Positions 57,801-64,000 of a stretch of 64,000 nucleotides of DNA are shown here, one piece after another. The position numbers and the translations under genes are program-made. Source of the stretch: Chinchilla lanigera. Taxonomy: Eukaryota > Chordata > Mammalia > Rodentia > Chinchillidae. The stretch spans positions 23,257,087 to 23,321,086 of the forward strand of contig NW_004955417.1 of the NCBI RefSeq assembly GCF_000276665.1, given 5' to 3'. Numbering within the stretch: position 1 is the first letter of the stretch; each line of letters begins with the position of its first letter. The notes beneath the pieces are model-generated. The model did no database searches. It was not told the DNA's origin and worked only from the letters and a program-made list of their open reading frames with translations.

Positions 57801-58260
57801 CTCTATTGCAAATTCGAGAGGAACTAGAGCAATTAAGTATAGAATTCAGGCTAAAACAGCTCATGACTTCAGTTACCACCTGGAAATGTGCAAGGGAAGT
57901 TTTCATTCTCGCTGGTTCTTGCAAATAAATACCCATGATCCTGTTATTCCCAGTGTTTCCACACCAGGAAAGACTCAGATACTCCACGTTTGTTTCTTAC
58001 TTGTTTAAAAAGTTCATGTCACTGTTTGATGTTTGCGTGTCTCGCATCACTGCTGATGAGTCACCAGAAAAGAGAGTGCTTTACAAACTTCTATAGCTAC
58101 CTGTGCTGCTCTGTACTGACAAGGAGAGAATGCTGTTGGCAAAATCTGATGCAGCCGGCTGTTTGTTTTCTTGGAGAACCCGAAGGTGAATATAAATAAT
58201 TTAAAACAGCTTTTATGATCTGTCAGTAGCTGGGTGACAAAATTAAAGGAATCTTGCTAA
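57801..58260. other. repeat-free block, candidate conserved noncoding element
   Basis: From about 58000 the text ('catcactgctgatgagtcac', 'gatgcagccggctgtttg') includes a TGAGTCA AP-1-like site at about 58057-58063 and a GCCGGC palindrome. No repeat is recognised. Conservation is untested. Confidence 0.3.
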
Positions 58261-58779
58261 CACTGAAGAGGGAGAATGATAAAAGAATTTGAAGGAAAAC
58301 ATAAAATTTGATTTGTCAGGACACATTTATTGAGCACTCAGCATGCACAAACCATGAAAAAAGGAGTAAAAATCTATATGTACTGAGTACTTTACCTATA
58401 TACACTTGAGTGTGGAAAGATAATGCAATAGTAAAATTCTTGCCATCCTTTTGTACAGGAGGAAATGAACAGGTTTAGAGGGGGTAGAGAACTTGTTCTT
58501 CGTCCTATTGGCCTTGATTCACACCTGCTTGATTTCAGGGTCATTCTCTCAGGGACCTTGGTATCACCCTTCAGGCGCTCATTAATCTAGTGGTGCAAGA
58601 GAAAGACACGCTGATAACATTCAGAAGTGATTTAGGGTCATCAAGCAAAGTTACCTAGAAGGGCTGTCACATGGCTGGGATTGGAAGGAAATATATGATA
58701 TAAATAAGAGGGGATATTATAAAACTGAGAACTCCAGGCTATTGTACAATTACCTTACTCTGGATTGCCAAGAAAAAAA
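58261..58779. other. unassigned sequence
   Basis: 'gacacatttattgagcactc' near 58320 may be the start of another decayed antisense L2. The rest is unassigned. Confidence 0.35.
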
Positions 58780-59010
58780 GTTCACATATTTATTTTATTT
58801 ATCACATTTATATATTGTACAGCTTGCATATAGGATATGTAAAATAATAAAAATACTATATAATGCATAAGATACAAGTTTCATATAATTTGCTTCAAGT
58901 ATATAATCAGCTTTATATATAGCTTTATAACATAATCACATTTTTATATTTATGGCATATGGTATGTCAATGTTTTTATATTTTAATGTATATATTATAT
59001 AAATGTTACA
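58780..59010. repeat. AT-rich low-complexity region
   Basis: Dense TATATA, TTTATA and ATATTA steps over about 230 bases. Confidence 0.75.
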
Positions 59011-59179
59011 CATATCTTTTTTTATTGGAGTTGACAGGTTTTCTTAGTTTCAATGTTGTGTAACAAAATATCTGACTGAAAATCTGGTGTCAGAAATTTC
59101 CATAATTGTTGTCTGTTCCCTTGATTTCTCAGTGTGTCATGTTTTTCCTCTAGACCAGAAAAGGGCTGGAATCAAGATT

Positions 59180-60520
59180 TCTGGATCCTGCATAGACATT
59201 TCTCAAAGAAAACAAACAACAGCATACAAATGACCAACAGTTTTATGAAAAAATATTTGACACCACTAATCGTCAAAGAAGTGCAAATTAAAACACAGTG
59301 AGGTATCACCTCACAAACGTTAAAATGGCTGTTATCAAAGAGAGAGGAACTATCAAGTGTTGGTGAGATTACTGAGAAAGGAAACCCTATGCACTGTTGC
59401 CGGGGATGTAAATCAGTATAACCATTTGGGAAAATAACATGGCGGTCTCATAAAAATTCAAAATGGTTTATAATATTTACCAGTGTTTCCACAATGAGCA
59501 GACTATTAGAAAAGCATTTCTTTAATCTAGTGCTTCCCATTTGTCTGTAGATTATTAGTTGTAGATAGCAGAATTATTGAGGAATGGACTAAAGCGAATG
59601 AGAACTGGAGAATGGGAACTAGACCTATATTTAGAATAATGATTTGAGAGTAAAGTACAAAAGTTGAAGCCAGTAAAAGAAAGAATGGATTTTAAAGACG
59701 TTAATTTAAATTATACACATTTGGGCCAAATATCATGCAGAGAGAGCTGCTCTTGACCTCTCCCTACCCGCCCCCTACACACACTTTCTCTTTCAGAGAA
59801 ATTTATTTAATTTTCTTAGTTAGTTTGATTTATTTTTTCCAAGAATTTCTCTATTGGAACAAAAGACATTTATTTGTCCATAACTGTGTTTCTCACTTAC
59901 ACATGGATTCTAAAAAGTTGAACTTAGGTACGGAGAGCAGAACAGTAGTCACCAGGTATCCGTAGGTATCCAGGAAGGACCTGAGAGTTGTTGTCAAAGG
60001 ATTGAAAACTTCAATTTTTGATGAGGAATGAGTTCAGATGTATTGTACAAAATTATGTGTATAGCTAATAATAAGAATAATAAGTTGTTCTTGTTAGCCA
60101 AACATGATGGTGCATGCCTATAACCCTAGTGCTCAGGAAGGCTGAGGCAGGAGAATCAAAGGTTTGAGCCCTGCCTGGACTATTTAGCAAGTTATTGAGA
60201 CCCTCTCTCAATATCACAAGTGAAAAATGGGCTGATGATGTACCCCAATGTAAAAGCAAATAATAATAGGTTGAATCCCTAGTTCAGCAAATAATAATTA
60301 TAATTATAATAATAATAAAGAAGAAGAAGTAAAAGAAGGAGAAGAAGTTGTAGTCTTGGTAATCACTGAAAGCAGCTTTTTCAGTGGTCTCATCATTAAA
60401 AATGGTAACTATGTCAGGTAACACATACATTAACTAGCCATTCTACCATGTGTGTGTATTTCAAAACTTCTACGATATACATGATAAGTACATATAGCTT
60501 GCCAATTAAAATTAAATTTA
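59180..60520 (+). mobile_element. L1 (L1M-type) ORF2 end and 3' UTR, carrying a B1-dID
   Basis: 'gacatttctcaaagaaaaca', 'gtgaggtatcacctcacaaa', 'aaatggctgttatcaaagag' and 'gcactgttgccggggatgta' are the terminal ORF2 region. From 59875 'cacatggattctaaaaagtt', 'acagtagtcaccaggtatcc' and 'gttcagatgtattgtacaaa' form the 3' UTR, continuing after the SINE with 'aaaaatggtaactatgtcag'. The part 59500-59870 is less certain. All frames are broken. Confidence 0.75.
60090..60345 (+). mobile_element. B1-dID composite SINE
   Basis: The left half is B1, 7SL-derived: 'gccaaacatgatggtgcatg', 'gctcaggaaggctgaggcag' and 'gttattgagaccctctctca'. The right half, from 'gggctgatgatgtacccc' to 'ggttgaatccctagttcagc', is a decayed tRNA/ID-like unit. 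An (AAT)n and (AAG)n rich tail follows to about 60350. Such B1-ID fusions are known from several non-murid rodent lineages. It lies inside an L1 3' UTR and is younger than it. Confidence 0.85.
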
Positions 60521-61149
60521 CTGAATGAAAGACTATTTCTAGGAGATAGTGCAGTTAACATGTTTTACATTTTAATGGACTCATAATAATTGTACATATT
60601 CCTGGGGGTATAAGGTGGCTTGATTCAGGCATCAAAAGCTGGCCAGCATGTTCTACCACTGGTGGCTGTGTATTTTTCATGGCACTGGAGATGTGCACAT
60701 AGCTTGTGTTGGATGCGTTTGCTTGTGTGCAGCCAGCCTTCCACACACTGAGCTCCCCAAGGCCAGCCCTGTGGTCTTCTCCACTTTTGACTCAATAACT
60801 GAGCATCATTTTTCTTGTATGATACTCCATTTAGGTGGCTCCATCTCAATCTTTATTGGAAACTATCACTTGAAATGTGTTTCATTCCCTGTTACTTCAA
60901 AGTAGTTAATTTCTACTTGATTAAAAAATAAATACATAGCTCATGTCAGTTGGGGTTTGGGTTGGAATTCCTCGTTGAAATGTTGCTTAAAAGTCTTCAT
61001 AATTACTACATATTTATCCTTTCAACAAGAAATCTCAAAACAGTTTGCTAAGAAAGCTAATACTTTATATTTTAGGCTGAGGTACAAAGAGAGCAGAATC
61101 TTATTAAAGGTTAATAAATCATTCCATGATTGGAACTTAAGCTTCTGAG
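60521..61149. other. unassigned sequence
   Basis: GC-richer around 60610-60780, with frames on both strands; no gene or repeat recognised. Confidence 0.35.
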
Positions 61150-61640
61150 CCCCAGTAATCAGGACTTTTTATATAAACCCAAAAGGGCAGGCAAAGGAAG
61201 TGCTCTTTGGAGGTTGTGTGTTCCCAGTATACTTAGCATAATCAGTTTACCTGTGTCAATTTCATTACCGTTTATAAATAGAGATGCTGCCTCGGGAGAA
61301 TAAAAGCGTCCCTACTCTTTTACCATCTTCAAGCTCAGTAATTCACCATTCAAATCTATTCTGAAAGGGCATAGAATTTATTCCAGCACGCTCTGAGAAA
61401 GGAGGCAGCTCTCTGCCAAAGCAGCTCCTCTGGGGTTTGATTGGGGCTGGAAGTGTCCTAGGTTAGGTGTTATCCGTCCCTCAGACGTTCATTCTGGCTG
61501 TCTTTTTCATCAGAACTGTGTGTGAAAATCCCTTTATCTTCCTTTGACCCTGCTAGGCCGCTACCCAAAGGAATACACTCTAATCCTCCTCAGCCTGTCT
61601 GGAGAGACTTAGCTCTCCGTCAAAAGGGGTTTCAAAGAAA
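61150..61640. other. repeat-free block, candidate conserved noncoding element
   Basis: Nearly 500 bases without a recognisable repeat. The block has balanced composition, retained CpGs ('gcctcgggagaataaaagcg', 'ttatccgtccctcagacg') and TTTATAAATA and TATATAAA boxes without an associated reading frame. A regulatory role is inference. Confidence 0.35.
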
Positions 61641-62924
61641 AGATTTTCAGTAGTTCTGGAAGGGAAATATATTGTTGTCTCTAAAGAAGTGGGTCACGGT
61701 GACTCATTTTTGTGAGTGACTTGGAGATGTCTCAGGAAATCTGCAAATATGTACGTTATACATGTACATGTATACACATATTTTACATACATATGTACGC
61801 TTATACACATAGGAGTGTGATCATGTCGGTACTGCAGCATTTCAGGGAGAAGATCAGTCATACATTTATAAAATTTAGATAAAACCTACTGCGTGTTCCA
61901 GAAGAACTTAAATGAGGGAATATGCAGCTAGAAGAAAAAAAAAAACAACCAAAAAAGCCCTTTTGTTATTTTATTTCCAACTTTCCAGTACGAAAATGAT
62001 TCAGATTAAAGATATTGTGCCTAAGTAAAGTCCTATGCAATATTTGCTGTCCTGGCCCAAAAAGGATTGTTGAAAATTAGATTAACTGTATGACAATATA
62101 GAACAAATTTTCTTGGGGATTTTTTAATATTTGATTTGCCCTTTGCTTTACCATCGTTTTGCATTTGCGCCTTTTGCATTTTTCACACTTTTAAGCCACA
62201 CAAGTTTGTGTCTAGAGAAAATAAGTAAATTGTGTCTGGACAACCATCCAGACCTAGTTACAATACCCACGGCACTACGTGCTTATTGGGTGGACACAGG
62301 GAGATTGTTGATCTCTGAAAAGCTCAGATTCCCCTGTAAAAATGATGGCAAAATACTTTCCTCGGGACATGGGTGTTTGCATAAGATAATGTATGCACAA
62401 TGCCTAACAGCTGATGGAAATCTGAAAAATGTTCCTTTCCATTGCTAAGCGAAGTCTCGTCCCAATTTCCTAAATGTCAAAATAATTGAGATGGAATTAA
62501 GGAGGTATTTACTGTGCTTTTTTCTCTCTTCGTTATGCTCACTTGGCCTTTTTGTGTCTTCCCTGTGGTCGAGGCATTTCAAACATCTCTCATCATGCTT
62601 CTCTAAAATACATTTTTAAAATGTGACTGTGGTACATTAGAAATGGACAGTTGGCTTTCTGTTTTCCCTTGGGAAAAGAAAATGCCAAATGACGATTGCT
62701 GGAAAAGCGTAATTTTCCCCTAATTTCAACACTATGGCTAGTTTAAAATGTTCAACCTTATAGTTGCATAAATCAAAACGAAGAGATATTCATGAATTGG
62801 GGGATGAATATGATGGAGTAAAATACACTAAAATTCTCTCATCTCAATAAACACTTTGTTCAATACTTGTGTGATTTGGTATAAACCTTCAGAATTCTCT
62901 TATGATCTATTCTTCAACAGCAAA
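61641..62924. other. repeat-poor sequence
   Basis: An alternating TACA/TGTA run lies at 61750-61815 and an A-rich run near 61933-61956. The parts 62130-62470 and 62600-62760 are repeat-free with CpGs. A 105-codon frame at 62131-62448 begins at TTG and resembles no family, so it is not called. Confidence 0.35.
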
Positions 62925-63050
62925 TCAGAAGGCTGAGGCAGGAGGATTGCTATAAATTGAAGGCTACCCTGAGCTACATAGTAAATCCAAGGCCTGCCTC
63001 GACTACATAATGAGACCCTGTGTCAAAAGAAAAACTAAAACAAACAAACA
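62925..63050 (+). mobile_element. B1 SINE, 5'-truncated
   Basis: 'gaaggctgaggcaggaggat', 'ctaccctgagctacatagta' and 'cataatgagaccctgtgtca' are the body and 3' end of B1, followed by an A-rich tail with AAAC repeats. The first part of the element, including the A box, is missing. Confidence 0.85.
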
Positions 63051-64000
63051 AATGAGTACATTTTACTACAATACTTCAGACAATGGTTTGAGACAAGTGG
63101 GTCAAGTAAGCATGATATGAATTTCAGGCAGCTAATTCACATTTTTAAAAAAAATGATACAAACAGTGACTTCCATTTTAGATGACTTGTTAATGTTCTG
63201 CCCACTAGAATTTAAACATCATCAGAAATGACCTTGTCTGTAATAAGTGACTTTGATAGATTCCCTTTCGTAGAGTTCAATTTGTCTATTATTACAGGGA
63301 TTTTGTGAGCTTCAGAAATTCCCATAGTTTTTGAAGAATGGAGTTGGTCAAAGATACAGTTCATCTACACCGAACCATGAGAAGGAGGGTGATGAGTGGA
63401 ATATTTCTCAAAGGTCATTTCAAGGGTATGAACCAGGTTTTATCATTTCTAAGGAGTAACTTCAATACCTTGATGCTGCTGGTTCTCTGGAATTCTTCCC
63501 TCACCTTAGGAAACTCAATATTACACAAACAAACAGCCAAGTTGTCTTAGTTTCCCCCTTTTTTTCCCAAATGGAAAGGCTGTGATGTCATGGAAGTGTG
63601 AAAATATGCATCATTAGAGTAGCCAATTGCCCTATTTCTTGTGCTACAGAAATAGCAGAACTTGTATTTTCTATGGGGGAGTTGCAATACAAAATAGCGA
63701 TGCTCATGAGTGCCTGTATGCAATGCAGCTTCCTCATTTCCCATCCCTTTTACCCCCTCTCCCTCACCTCCACTTTGCCCTGCTCCTCTTTTCCATTTCA
63801 CTTTTACTAGTTTTACACTGATATTTTAAAATGCTGCTTAAAGTTAGCACCTGAACACTGTTGATTAATTTAAAACATATGAATGTTGTGAGTACTATTT
63901 CTGTGCATGTAATTACTCAAACCCAATGGCATTACAGTTATAGAAAACAGAAGAGATAATTCTGTTCTAACTGTGAGTCTGAGCAGATGACAATAGCTCA
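63051..64000. other. unassigned sequence
   Basis: No gene or repeat recognised. Frames at 63338-63821 overlap on both strands and have no domain. Confidence 0.35.

Noticed and set aside
59036..59175. Possible antisense LTR end ('gtgtaacaaaatatctgactg')
   Set aside because: Only a short resemblance to the MaLR 3' end with no following LTR body, so not listed as an element.
62131..62448. 105-codon plus-strand frame
   Set aside because: Begins at TTG, not a usual eukaryotic start, and resembles no protein family; the DNA may matter as noncoding sequence instead.

Overview
This window looks like non-coding, repeat-rich nuclear DNA of a rodent. I find no protein-coding gene, tRNA gene, rRNA gene, CRISPR array or bacterial-type operon in it. 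The lineage call rests on several young tRNA-derived SINEs of the rodent ID type. It also rests on B1 (7SL-derived) sequence, including one B1 fused to a tRNA-like half (B1-dID form), and on many MaLR-type solo LTRs. I saw no clear B2 or B4 SINE, so a non-murid rodent (squirrel-, beaver-, dormouse- or guinea-pig-related) is more likely than mouse or rat. I cannot name the species from sequence alone.

Layout. 1-6000: mostly unassigned single-copy sequence with an (AC)n tract, one MIR and one old tRNA SINE. 6000-9300: a solo LTR, L1 pieces, a long antisense L2 carrying a younger ID SINE, and two Charlie/MER5-type hAT remnants. 10400-14900: ID SINEs (one inside a MIR), L2 pieces and two LTRs. 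16200-24800: LTRs, an L1 split by an LTR with a perfect 5-bp target-site duplication (TSD), a (GAAG)n tract with an assembly gap, an antisense L1, an ID SINE, and an L2 split by another LTR with a perfect TSD. 28000-38960: L2 and MIR pieces, an ID SINE, an MLT1-like LTR, a second gap between TG and GA tracts, and an LTR with an internal duplication. 40100-49000: MIRs, L2, a tRNA SINE with a CA-rich tail, and a long antisense L1 split by an MST/MLT1-like LTR. 49500-54600: an unassigned block starting with a short tandem duplication, a CT-rich tract, a small hAT-like element, an LTR and an L2. 57000-64000: antisense L2, an L1 3' end carrying a B1-dID, and a B1.

The repeats give a relative chronology. 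MIR, L2 and Charlie/MER5 are the old layer; L1M-type and MaLR LTRs came next; ID SINEs are youngest. Between these lie repeat-poor stretches (about 12100-12420, 37200-37500, 42240-42640, 49130-49350, 56340-56720, 58000-58260, 61150-61640, 62130-62760). Their texture would fit conserved regulatory DNA of a gene desert or a large intron, but conservation cannot be judged from one sequence.

Repeat family names come from recognising consensus-like text by eye, so boundaries without a stated TSD are approximate. The open reading frames in the window are short, often begin at non-ATG codons or lie inside repeats, and look like chance frames.
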